This document shows positions 1 to 7,753 of a stretch of 64,000 nt of DNA, in pieces (within the stretch, counting starts at the first letter, position 1; the number at the start of each line of letters is the position of its first letter). This DNA is from Paenibacillus sp. EZ-K15 (GTDB taxonomy: Bacteria; Bacillota; Bacilli; Paenibacillales; Paenibacillaceae): NCBI RefSeq assembly GCF_002573715.1, contig NZ_PDHM01000028.1:476321-540320 (forward strand). Reading direction: 5' to 3'. The position numbers and the translations under genes were made by a program. The notes beneath the pieces were generated by a model that had not been told where the DNA came from, did no database searches, and saw nothing but the letters and a program-made list of their open reading frames with translations.

Positions 1-837
1 TTCATCGGTTGCGATAACACCGTCGCTCATATTGGTCAGAATCGAAGCAAGCTTCTCTTTCTCTTCTTCGTTCTGCGAGAGGGCTTCGCGCAGACGGCTG
101 GTCATATAGTTGAACGCCTGGCTGAGCTGGCCGATCTCATCGCTGCCGAACACTGGCGTTTTCTCGGTAAACCGGCCATCCGCGACAGCCCGGGCATGCT
201 TGGTCAGCTCCTTGATCGGATGGGTAATCGTATGTGACAGGATTACGCCAAGCACCGCCGTCAAACCAAGGGCCAAGAGAATGCCCGATATAAAAATATT
301 GTTGATCCGCTGCATCGTGCTGTACAGCTCGCTCATGCTGGCTACGATATAAATCGCACCAACGATTTTCTCGTTGTACATGACGGGCTTGGCCACCACT
401 TTTTTGCGGATATTATCATCATCGATGATATACTCTTCATTATCCTGTATTCCCTGCAAGGCCCGGCTGACAACCGTCTGCGTGTTCTTGGTGTTCACAT
501 AATCAGCGTGGGAGGGCAGCGAGGTCGTCAGTACCCGCCCGGTGGGATCCAGCACCTGGATCTCGGCTCCGTTCAAATTGAACAGATTGTTCACCATAAT
601 CCGCAGGCTGTCGATCGAATCCTCTTCCGAATCATTCTCGCCGCCAAGGGTCTTAGCTGCCAGCACTGACATCAGCTCGGCGCGCTCCTGCAAATCCTTC
701 GTGAAGTTGCTGGTCAGCGAGTTCTTCATCGCACTAACAAAATACACCCCGATCAGCTGCATCGCGATCAGAATGAGAAGGACATAGATGATGATGACCT
801 TCGCCTGAATGGTGCGGAAGAAGGACAGCCACTTCAT
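1..837 (-). CDS. walK: Sensor histidine kinase WalK (YycG), 5' part only
   Basis: This is the N-terminal 279 codons of the essential cell-wall sensor kinase; the rest lies beyond the window edge. The translation shows an N-terminal membrane segment (about residues 10-32), an extracytoplasmic region of about 140 residues, a second membrane segment (about 180-202), a HAMP linker, and the beginning of a PAS domain, where the sequence runs out. The kinase core is not visible. The ATG shares one base with the walR stop codon (TAATG), so the two are translationally coupled. WalK phosphorylates WalR to control murein hydrolase genes; this role is known for the family. The identity rests on the walR partner and the domain order. 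Confidence 0.93.
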   Translation of the reverse strand, partial: MKWLSFFRTIQAKVIIIYVLLILIAMQLIGVYFVSAMKNSLTSNFTKDLQERAELMSVLAAKTLGGENDSEEDSIDSLRIMVNNLFNLNGAEIQVLDPTGRVLTTSLPSHADYVNTKNTQTVVSRALQGIQDNEEYIIDDDNIRKKVVAKPVMYNEKIVGAIYIVASMSELYSTMQRINNIFISGILLALGLTAVLGVILSHTITHPIKELTKHARAVADGRFTEKTPVFGSDEIGQLSQAFNYMTSRLREALSQNEEEKEKLASILTNMSDGVIATDE

Positions 838-1568
838 TACAGGCCTCCGTTTTTAGCGCTGCGCATCAGGTAGCCTAGTCCGCGCCGAGTCAGGATATAT
901 TCCGGCTTGCTCGGATTCTCTTCAATCTTCTCGCGAAGTCGGCGAATCGTAACATCCACAGTCCGCACATCGCCAAAGTATTCAAAACCCCATACCGCCT
1001 GCAGCAAATGTTCACGAGTCATCACTTTGCCGGCATTACGGGCCAAATAATACACCAATTCATATTCGCGGTGCGTCAAATCGAGCGCTTCCCCGCTTTT
1101 GTATACCATGTACATATCGGTATCAATAAACAGCTCAAACAGCCGCAGGCCTTGTCCGCCTGCACTTGTGCCGCCTGTGTTATCTGCTGAGTTGTCCGGC
1201 TTCTGCTGACGGCGCAGATGCGCCTTCACGCGTGCCAGTATTTCTCTGGTGCTGAACGGCTTCGTCACGTAATCATCTGCGCCAAGCTCAAGTCCAAGCA
1301 CCTTGTCGATCTCCCCGTCCTTTGCCGTCAGCATGATAATCGGGATCTGCAGGTTCGCGGCACGTACCTCGCGGCACACATCCATTCCGTCTTTTCCGGG
1401 CAGCATCAAGTCAAGCAGCATTAAATCCGGCCGCTTCGTGAGTGCAATCTCTACCGCGCTAATGCCATCAAAAGCGCAGATGACCTCATAGCCCTCTTTT
1501 TCCAAGTTAAACTTTAAAATATCGGCGATGGGTTGTTCGTCATCCACCACCAGAATGGTTCCCTGCAT
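837..1568 (-). CDS. walR: Response regulator WalR (YycF), OmpR family
   Basis: An essential OmpR/PhoB-type response regulator of 243 residues. The receiver domain shows the acidic pair D9-D10, phospho-acceptor D53 in LLDLMLPG, and the LTAKD and KPF motifs. A serine/threonine/glycine-rich linker (about 125-145) leads to a winged-helix DNA-binding domain ending in RRGLGYLM. I chose the ATG at 1568 because GAGGTG lies about 8 bases upstream; a GTG four codons earlier is in frame but has no good ribosome-binding site. It forms an operon with walK by a one-base overlap. Known role: activating peptidoglycan hydrolase genes with WalK. Confidence 0.95.
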   Translation of the reverse strand: MQGTILVVDDEQPIADILKFNLEKEGYEVICAFDGISAVEIALTKRPDLMLLDLMLPGKDGMDVCREVRAANLQIPIIMLTAKDGEIDKVLGLELGADDYVTKPFSTREILARVKAHLRRQQKPDNSADNTGGTSAGGQGLRLFELFIDTDMYMVYKSGEALDLTHREYELVYYLARNAGKVMTREHLLQAVWGFEYFGDVRTVDVTIRRLREKIEENPSKPEYILTRRGLGYLMRSAKNGGL

Positions 1569-1590
1569 TGTCCTGTTCACCTCATACCTT

Positions 1591-1783
1591 CACTTAAAGA
1601 GGATGTTCAAAAAGTCCCTCTTTGATCACGAAGCAGCACCAGTAGCCCACTCGACATCGAATCTTGAATTCAGCCGGGCTTTCCGGTGCTCACGTACCCA
1701 AAACGTACGCTCCGCTCCTCAATCCCTAGCTTCATCCAACCTTCTTGGTGCTGAAAGTTTGACTTTTTGAACTCACACTTAAA
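1591..1783. repeat. MITE-like inverted-repeat element with flanking 8-bp direct repeat
   Basis: GTTCAAAAAGTC (1605-1616) and GACTTTTTGAAC (1761-1772) are perfect 12-bp inverted repeats about 168 bp apart. Just inside, CAGCACCA (1634-1641) pairs with TGGTGCTG (1746-1753), so the whole element could fold into one long hairpin. The 8-mer CACTTAAA occurs directly outside both ends (1591-1598 and 1776-1783), as a target-site duplication would. No ORF inside looks real. It lies in the upstream region of walR. I infer a non-autonomous mobile element; I recall similar intergenic sequences in Paenibacillus genomes but could not check. The rest of the gap, 1784-2088, has a degenerate repeat near 1825-1868 and nothing else I can name. 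Confidence 0.55.
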
Positions 1784-2104
1784 CGGTCTTCCTCTCATTT
1801 TACCACACCTGTCGCCGCTACACACCCACCGCTCCTAACCAGTTGACCCGATTTAGGGGGTGGTCACTTTGACGATAAGCTCCAATGAATAACAGATCAG
1901 GCGTAAGAGAAGAGGATCCCCTTCGCTTTATGGGTGCGCGGATTAAAATGATGAAGATCGTGCTCTTGTAAGAGCGTCTCCATAGTTGAAATTCATAACT
2001 TTTCTGGATTATGATGGAATCATCCTTCTTTAAGGGAGTTTCATCCGTTTTATTTAAGTTAAGAATGAGAGCTCAATCTATAAATATAGGAAGGAGTTAT
2101 ATGG

Positions 2105-2401
2105 ATGGAAAGTACAAATATAGTTACTCATTTTAGACCCATATATATTCTGTTTATCCTCATTCTGATCATCTCATTGTTCATCATGATTTTTCGGAAT
2201 CGCCATAAAATAATCAATGGTTTTACAATCGCAATAATTACCCTTATTAGTTTGGCAGTATCCGCTCATCTGACCTATCAAATAGGTTACCTTGCAGATG
2301 AATTAGGTACCAGCGGCGACGCTGTCTCCTTTATGATGTTTATTGTAGTAGTGATACTAACGTTGGTTAATCTCCTAGTCTACGCCTACAAAAGAGAATA
2401 A
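2105..2401 (+). CDS. Small predicted membrane protein, unknown function
   Basis: A 98-residue protein with a strong ribosome-binding site (AGGAAGGAG, about 8 bases before the ATG). Three hydrophobic segments are visible: about residues 12-30, 36-58 and 72-93. The loop between the second and third is acidic (ADELGTSGD), and the protein ends in a basic KRE. I do not recognise the family. It is alone on its strand in an intergenic region full of repeats between walR and an M23 peptidase, and has no partner gene. The good Shine-Dalgarno, the membrane pattern and the absence of an opposing ORF argue that it is real. Higher AT content than its neighbours may mean it was acquired. Confidence 0.6.
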   Translation: MESTNIVTHFRPIYILFILILIISLFIMIFRNRHKIINGFTIAIITLISLAVSAHLTYQIGYLADELGTSGDAVSFMMFIVVVILTLVNLLVYAYKRE

Positions 2402-2441
2402 TTCATATCGAGGGACACCGCTTGCTACACCACTGCAGACT

Positions 2442-2663
2442 TATTTCCCGTTCTGTCCCACCCACACCGCCTCCCTACGGCCGCTCGATTTAGGGGGCGG
2501 CCACCAGCTTCGCAGCTTAGCCGGAATGTACGGGGATGGAATCGACAGATAAGGGAAAATATCTTGGAAGACGCCTTTGGGAGTCCTTTGTCCCCTCATA
2601 AAATTCAATTCAGACAAAGGGCGGACAACAGCGGCTGGAAAGATATTTCCCGTTCTGTCCCAC
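2442..2663. repeat. Structured intergenic repeat (20-bp direct repeat plus nested inverted repeats)
   Basis: The 20-mer TATTTCCCGTTCTGTCCCAC occurs exactly at 2442-2461 and 2644-2663. Between them lie nested inverted repeats. The outer pair is GGGAAAATATCTT (2553-2565) with AAGATATTTCCC (2640-2651), which differ by one extra A. The inner pair is CCTTTGTC (2585-2592) with GACAAAGG (2613-2620). The right outer arm overlaps the right copy of the 20-mer. No protein is likely here. Possible meanings are a palindromic dispersed repeat or a remnant of a mobile element. It fills most of the 387-bp gap between the small membrane gene and the M23 peptidase. Confidence 0.5.
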
Positions 2664-2689
2664 ATCCCCACTCCAACTGGCAAGACGCA

Positions 2690-2723
2690 AAGATGGCCGC
2701 CCCCGTTAAGGAGCGGCCATCTT
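2690..2723 (-). terminator. Probable terminator after the M23 peptidase gene
   Basis: AAGATGGCCGC (2690-2700) and GCGGCCATCTT (2713-2723) form an 11-bp GC-rich stem with a 12-base loop, downstream of the minus-strand M23 gene. The U-tract on the minus strand is short, so efficiency is uncertain. Confidence 0.5.
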
Positions 2724-2788
2724 CACTATTATGATATATGAACCAATAATGGCTTATGTCGCATTGGTTTACCTAGTATAACACAGAA

Positions 2789-4357
2789 CTACAGATAATT
2801 CATCGGATTTTGGGCAACTCCATTTTTTTGCACTTCGAAATGGAGATGAGTTCCAGTAGAACGGCCCGTATTGCCCATGACGCCCAGCTTGGAGCCTTGT
2901 CCAACGGATTGTCCGCTGCTCACGGAAATCCTGCTCATATGCCCGTATAGGGTGCGGTATCCATTGCCATGATCGACAATGACGACATTGCCGTAACCGC
3001 TCTGCTGTCCAGCGAAGACCACTGTTCCCGAGGCGGCTGCCATAATCGTGCTTCCGCCAACCATATCGACACCCTCATGGCTTCTGCCCCAGCGATGACC
3101 GTAGGCACTCGTAATGCGTGCCCCGCTGACCGGCCATGCGAACATGCTGCCGTCGGATTTCTGGGTCACCGTTACTGCTTTTTTCTTAGGCGCCACCTTG
3201 GTGCCTTTGTACACAACTTCCGGCAGCGATTCCTGAACCACCTGTTGACCCGTCCATTGCTTGGAGATAACCTTCCCGTTCTCTTTGGTCACGATGTAAT
3301 CCACGGTTTTGACGCCATCCCGCCCGGGACGAACGACCTTTCGTTTCCCAAGTGGAAGCTCGCTGCTCTTGCGGACGATCGTTTCCGGTTTGCTTGGCTG
3401 CTTCAACGACACCGTCTCCACCGTTCTTACCGTCAGCGGCGCTTCCGGCTTCGTCACCTGCAGCTCGGCTCCGATCTGAACGTATTTCTCCTCCAGCCCC
3501 GGATTCAGGGCCATGACGTCAGCAGACTTCATGCCGAAATGCTGTGCAATTGAGGAGATCGTATCCCCCTCTTTCACCGTGTACACCACGGGCTTGTCCT
3601 TCGTGCCCGTCAGCACCTTCACCGCTTCTTCCACGTCCAGCACCTTGTTCGGATCAGCCTTCGTGTTGGCCAGCGAGATTTTTTCTTTAATGTCAACCGA
3701 TTGGAGCCCGCTTCCGTCACCACTCTTCTTGCCCGATGCCGATGCGGACGTCTTCGTGAAAGCGACCTTCTGCGTCTTCTCTTTCTGGGCAGCCGCCGGC
3801 GCGAACTTCAGCTTGGCTGCTTCGACGGCAGCTTTGGCCGTCTGCTGATCCTTCACGATCGCCACTGTCTTGCCGTTCACCTTCAGCTCCACGCCGCGGG
3901 CATATGCCTTCAGGATGTTATCCAGCTTATGGAGTGTCTCCTCGCTGTTCACCTCTGGTTTATAGGAACGGTCGGCTTTGGTTGTAATGCCGTTGGTATT
4001 GAGCACCATAAGTACATCTGGGTACTCTTCCTGATATTCCTTCTGCTTCTCTTTAATCAGCTGGTTAAGCTGGGCATCATCTTGAATGGTACCGATTGCT
4101 TTTCCATCTACAAACACATGATAGAACGGAATCGTATTCGCGTTCACATACGCTTTTCCGCCCGTATATATCGATCCTGCTATGAGCAATGCCCCTGCCG
4201 AAATCCAAATCCACCTGCGCGGTGAGTTCCATCCCCGTTTTTGTGGATTCGACGGCTCCGAGCGCTCACGATTCGAGTTGTTGTTGTGGGCAGAATGATC
4301 GGCTGCTTGCTTACGCAAGAGGCTGTCTATCCACCGTTTCCCCTTAGAACCTTTCAT
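2789..4357 (-). CDS. Membrane-anchored M23 metallopeptidase with LysM and G5 domains
   Basis: A 522-residue cell-wall hydrolase. In order: a basic cytoplasmic tail, one membrane anchor (about 49-67), a long extracellular stretch, a LysM peptidoglycan-binding domain (about 258-302, starting VYTVKEGDTISSIAQ), a G5 domain (about 307-385), and a C-terminal M23 (lysostaphin/DD-endopeptidase-like) domain (about 411-512). The zinc ligands are visible: H427 and D431 in HEGVD, and H504/H506 in THLHFEV. It probably cuts stem-peptide cross-links. I chose the ATG at 4357 because AAAGGAGA precedes it; an in-frame start 29 codons earlier has no good site. Being near walRK fits a cell-wall role, but WalR control is only a guess. 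Confidence 0.9.
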   Translation of the reverse strand: MKGSKGKRWIDSLLRKQAADHSAHNNNSNRERSEPSNPQKRGWNSPRRWIWISAGALLIAGSIYTGGKAYVNANTIPFYHVFVDGKAIGTIQDDAQLNQLIKEKQKEYQEEYPDVLMVLNTNGITTKADRSYKPEVNSEETLHKLDNILKAYARGVELKVNGKTVAIVKDQQTAKAAVEAAKLKFAPAAAQKEKTQKVAFTKTSASASGKKSGDGSGLQSVDIKEKISLANTKADPNKVLDVEEAVKVLTGTKDKPVVYTVKEGDTISSIAQHFGMKSADVMALNPGLEEKYVQIGAELQVTKPEAPLTVRTVETVSLKQPSKPETIVRKSSELPLGKRKVVRPGRDGVKTVDYIVTKENGKVISKQWTGQQVVQESLPEVVYKGTKVAPKKKAVTVTQKSDGSMFAWPVSGARITSAYGHRWGRSHEGVDMVGGSTIMAAASGTVVFAGQQSGYGNVVIVDHGNGYRTLYGHMSRISVSSGQSVGQGSKLGVMGNTGRSTGTHLHFEVQKNGVAQNPMNYL

Positions 4358-4529
4358 GTCTCTCTCCTTTAAGCCTTGTTCATATGTAAGAATCCATTCA
4401 TCTGAACTTGCTGACTTAGCATTGAATGTGACACAACCTGTCAAAAGGTATCAAAATTTTAACCTTTTCGATCTTCGTATACTTTAACATAGCCTTTACA
4501 ATCATTTCAAGTTTACGAAAACGGCGATA

Positions 4530-4550
4530 AACCCGCGCCCAGCGCGGGTT
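4530..4550 (-). terminator. Rho-independent terminator, possibly bidirectional
   Basis: AACCCGCGC (4530-4538) pairs perfectly with GCGCGGGTT (4542-4550) around a 3-base loop. It follows the minus-strand gene at 4630-5319 and has T-rich sequence on both sides. Confidence 0.7.
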
Positions 4551-4629
4551 TCCTCATTTTTCCTAATATATAACCTTAGCAAGTCAGTGACAAAACAGTG
4601 ACAGAACAGGCCTGAACGCCGTCATACCG

Positions 4630-5319
4630 TTATTCTTTGAGCATGGTGATCAGTTTATCGAATTCCTCTGCATTCAAATATTTGGATATGCCCTGCTCAA
4701 TGTCCGCAAGTTCCGCCGCGGTCAGCCCATCCTCCATCGCCTCGGAGATCTTCTGCATTTCCGATTGGGGCAGCTTATTCATCAGCATGGTAAAAATCTC
4801 TTCCTTCTCCTCTGTTGGCAGACTGTCCTTTCGATCCACAATTTCTCCCGGTGTCATTACAATCTCCTGATCCTCCAGCGAGGAATCGTCTGGCTGCTGT
4901 GTCGTGTTCGTGCCCATCACGGGCAAGGAATTATCCGGTGCCTCTTCATCATTTGGCGTCTCCCCTGACGTTCCCGATGATCCCGAACTCGTCTCTTCGT
5001 CCTCCTTGGTCCCTCCATTCGTTTCGGAGCCGGCTCCTGATGCCGGTTCATCGTCCGCGGAGCCTTGATCTTCTTCCAACTGGCTATTATCCTTCGCGGC
5101 ATTGACGCTTCCCGCATCCGGCTTGGTGCCGGAGCCCATGCCCAGCATCGACTTCATAATACCTCCAACCCCCATCGGCTCCGTCTCCAGCTGAATGTTA
5201 AAACTGGACAACACCGATTGAATATAGGCATTGACCACGATGCCTGTTGTCACAATCGTGAGCGTGCTCACCAGGATAGCGGTCAGGCTGATTTTCAGCA
5301 GCCATTTCGTCCACTTCAT
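4630..5319 (-). CDS. Acidic membrane-anchored protein, unknown function
   Basis: A 229-residue protein that I cannot assign to a family. The N-terminus has a basic start (MKWTKWLLK) and one hydrophobic helix (about residues 9-32), so it is probably anchored with the C-terminus outside. The middle (about 60-155) is low-complexity and rich in Ser, Gly, Thr, Glu and Asp. The last 70 residues look helical and charged, with repeats of the type EEKEEIFTMLMNKLPQSE. The start at 5319 is chosen because AAGGAGGAG lies 5 bases upstream. It diverges from the two-component system at 5574 and sits behind the M23 gene with its own terminator, so it may be a single-gene unit. Confidence 0.75.
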   Translation of the reverse strand: MKWTKWLLKISLTAILVSTLTIVTTGIVVNAYIQSVLSSFNIQLETEPMGVGGIMKSMLGMGSGTKPDAGSVNAAKDNSQLEEDQGSADDEPASGAGSETNGGTKEDEETSSGSSGTSGETPNDEEAPDNSLPVMGTNTTQQPDDSSLEDQEIVMTPGEIVDRKDSLPTEEKEEIFTMLMNKLPQSEMQKISEAMEDGLTAAELADIEQGISKYLNAEEFDKLITMLKE

Positions 5320-5573
5320 CCGTACTCCTCCTTCCTCATGCATGCTCTGAAATGACATGGCCATAATTGCTTTCTTTTTCCAGTATTGACGGCTCGGAAT
5401 CGCTTCAATCCCATTTCCCTCATTTTTTCTACTTCCATTTGATATATTTCATGATTCGGTTGGATTTAGGTCACACTACTTCCATGCGATAGAGAGTACA
5501 ATCGACCGCAGACCGGAATTTATGATACATATATAATCAATCGGTACTTCATATGAAGGAGGTCAATCTAGCA

Positions 5574-6251
5574 ATGATTCATATATTAATCGCGGATGAC
5601 GACGCGCATATTCGGGAACTGCTGCAATATCATCTGCAATCCGAAGGATACACGGTGTTTACTGCCGCTGATGGGGAAGAAGCTTCTGCTCGCTTGGCGG
5701 AGGAACAAGTTCATCTGGCTGTCGTAGATGTCATGATGCCGAACAAGGACGGTTATCAGCTCTGCGACGAAATCCGGCGTTATTATGATTTTCCCGTCAT
5801 TCTGCTGACGGCCAAGGATCAGCTCGTGGATAAGGAGAAGGGCTTTGCTGTTGGAACGGATGACTACTTAACCAAACCATTTGAACCAAGGGAGCTGCTG
5901 TTTCGAATTAAGGCACTTCTGCGACGGTATCAGATGGTCAGCGCGGATAAGATCCATCTGAACGAAACGACCATCGACCGCAAAAGCTATGAAGTCCAGG
6001 GGCACGGGAAGGTACTGATGCTGCCGATGAAGGAATTTGAACTGCTCTCCCAGCTTGCGAGCTACCCGGACCGGACGTTCTCGCGCGAGGAATTGATTCA
6101 GCTCATCTGGGGAACGGATTTTGACGGAGATGACCGGACCGTTGACGTCCATATCAAACGGCTGCGGGAACGCTTCGCGGACCGAAGCGGAGATTTCCAA
6201 ATACGGACCATTCGGGGTGTGGGGTATAAATTGGAGGCGATGCCGCAGTGA
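5574..6251 (+). CDS. OmpR-family response regulator
   Basis: A 225-residue transcriptional regulator. The receiver domain has D8-D9-D10, phospho-acceptor D52 (VVDVMMPN) and LTAKD; the C-terminal winged helix ends in IRTIRGVGYKLE. An in-frame upstream ATG at 5553 contains the ribosome-binding site itself (AAGGAGGT), so the ATG at 5574, spaced about 9 bases from it, is preferred. Its stop overlaps the GTG start of the histidine kinase. The set continues with an ABC permease and ATPase, which suggests a stress- or drug-sensing module that controls its own exporter. The signal is unknown. Confidence 0.92.
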   Translation: MIHILIADDDAHIRELLQYHLQSEGYTVFTAADGEEASARLAEEQVHLAVVDVMMPNKDGYQLCDEIRRYYDFPVILLTAKDQLVDKEKGFAVGTDDYLTKPFEPRELLFRIKALLRRYQMVSADKIHLNETTIDRKSYEVQGHGKVLMLPMKEFELLSQLASYPDRTFSREELIQLIWGTDFDGDDRTVDVHIKRLRERFADRSGDFQIRTIRGVGYKLEAMPQ

Positions 6252-7630
6252 AAACCCTCTATTCGCGAATCGTCCTCACTACCATCGCCATTATGGTTAT
6301 CAGCAGCCTGATTGCTTTTGTGTTTTCTAATCTCTACTACCAGTACAATCTCAAGCCCTTCAATGATCAGAAGGTCACCACCATGGCCAAGGATATCGGG
6401 GATTTCTATGACAGCCACCCGGAGATTGATATTCATGAATATCTCCACCACATCGGACAGCTCGGCTATCAATTCTATCTGGTGAACGATCAAGGCAAGA
6501 CGTGGCTCTATGGCGGCATTTTCCGTGAGCGGGACCTCTCGCCCGAAACGGTGCAGCAGGTGCTGGACGGTAAGGTATACCATGGCATCGCGGAGTTCCC
6601 ATCGGAGCTGTTCATTACCGGCTTTTTTGACAATGTCCTAAGCAATTCCATCGGCATTCCATTACAGGTAGACGGCAGCCCTCACGCGCTCTTCATCAGG
6701 CCCGATATTACCGTTCAGTTCGGCGAAATGCGCATCTTCTTCTCGATCATTATGGCCATCGCCATCCTGCTGAGCATTCTGCTTGTAGGCATCATTACGC
6801 GATATATCGTGAAACCGATTGTGAAGTTAACCGTGGCTACCCAGAGCGTGGCGCAGGGCCAATATAACATTGAGCTGAATGTCACCCGGCGGGATGAGCT
6901 GGGACAGCTCGCGAATCATTTTTCCCAGATGGCCAAAGGTTTGGCGCAGCTGGAGCAGATGCGTCAGGAGTTTGTATCCAATGTATCGCATGAAATCCAG
7001 TCACCGCTTGCCTCCATTCAGGGCTTTTCGCAGACGCTGCAAACCAAGCGCTTGTCCGAAGAACAGCGGCAGCATTACTTGTCGATCATTGAAGCGGAGA
7101 GCCGCCGAATATCCCAACTTAGCAAACAGCTGCTTATGCTGGCTTCCTTGGATAAGGAAGAGAACATTCTGGAGAAATCCACCTTCGACGTTGCCGAGCA
7201 AATCAGGCAGGTATTGTTTCACACCGAATGGAGCTGGCGCAGCAAGGACTTGACCATCGATATGTCGCTGCCGTCAACCTATATCTATGGTGATCAACAC
7301 CTGCTGCATCAAGTATGGACCAACCTCATCACCAACAGCATTAAATTTACGGCTCCAGAGGGCGTCATCTCGCTGCGTGTCACCGAACAAAACAACAAAC
7401 AATGCAGCATCGAGATCTCGGATACGGGCATTGGCATTCCGCAAGAACATCTCCCTCACATCTTTAACAGGTTCTACCGTGTGGATGAGGCTCGGGATCG
7501 TTCCGAGGGCAGCAGCGGATTGGGCTTATCCATTACTCAGAAGATTGTTGAGCTCCATGGCGGGCGTATTGAAGTAACGAGTGAGCCTGGAAAAGGAACC
7601 ACCTTCACCGTCATCCTCTCCATCGTGTAA
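6248..7630 (+). CDS. Sensor histidine kinase
   Basis: A 460-residue kinase starting with GTG, overlapping the regulator stop by 3 bases and preceded by GGAGG. Domains: membrane helix (about 8-28), extracellular sensor of about 130 residues, second helix (about 162-184), HAMP (about 185-237), dimerisation domain with phospho-acceptor H248 in SHEIQSPLASIQGF, and a HATPase_c domain with N363, the G1 motif DTGIGIP (392-398) and GLGL (424-427). The H-box reads HEIQSPL rather than the common HELRTPL. It pairs with the upstream response regulator. The ligand is unknown; the large extracellular loop means it senses outside the membrane. Confidence 0.92.
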   Translation: MKTLYSRIVLTTIAIMVISSLIAFVFSNLYYQYNLKPFNDQKVTTMAKDIGDFYDSHPEIDIHEYLHHIGQLGYQFYLVNDQGKTWLYGGIFRERDLSPETVQQVLDGKVYHGIAEFPSELFITGFFDNVLSNSIGIPLQVDGSPHALFIRPDITVQFGEMRIFFSIIMAIAILLSILLVGIITRYIVKPIVKLTVATQSVAQGQYNIELNVTRRDELGQLANHFSQMAKGLAQLEQMRQEFVSNVSHEIQSPLASIQGFSQTLQTKRLSEEQRQHYLSIIEAESRRISQLSKQLLMLASLDKEENILEKSTFDVAEQIRQVLFHTEWSWRSKDLTIDMSLPSTYIYGDQHLLHQVWTNLITNSIKFTAPEGVISLRVTEQNNKQCSIEISDTGIGIPQEHLPHIFNRFYRVDEARDRSEGSSGLGLSITQKIVELHGGRIEVTSEPGKGTTFTVILSIV

Positions 7631-7646
7631 TGCAGCCTTATCTTAA

Positions 7647-7679
7647 GTTCATGCTCCGTTCATATTCCATTCCTATACT
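7647..7679 (+). promoter_or_regulatory. Probable response-regulator direct repeat and -10 box before the ABC genes
   Basis: GTTCAT occurs at 7647-7652 and again at 7658-7663, an 11-bp period typical of OmpR-family binding sites. TATACT at 7674-7679 is a good -10. The position where a -35 would lie falls in the repeat and matches TTGACA poorly, as in activator-dependent promoters. I infer control of the ABC genes by the adjacent regulator. Confidence 0.45.
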
Positions 7680-7753
7680 TGAGGCATATCCCGCAAAGAT
7701 CGATAAAAAGGGATGATGCGCTACTCAATTACAGGAATGGAGATGAGAAACAC

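Noticed and set aside
1880..1970. 28-codon frame starting MNNRSG before the small membrane gene
   Set aside because: Too short, no ribosome-binding site, no family.
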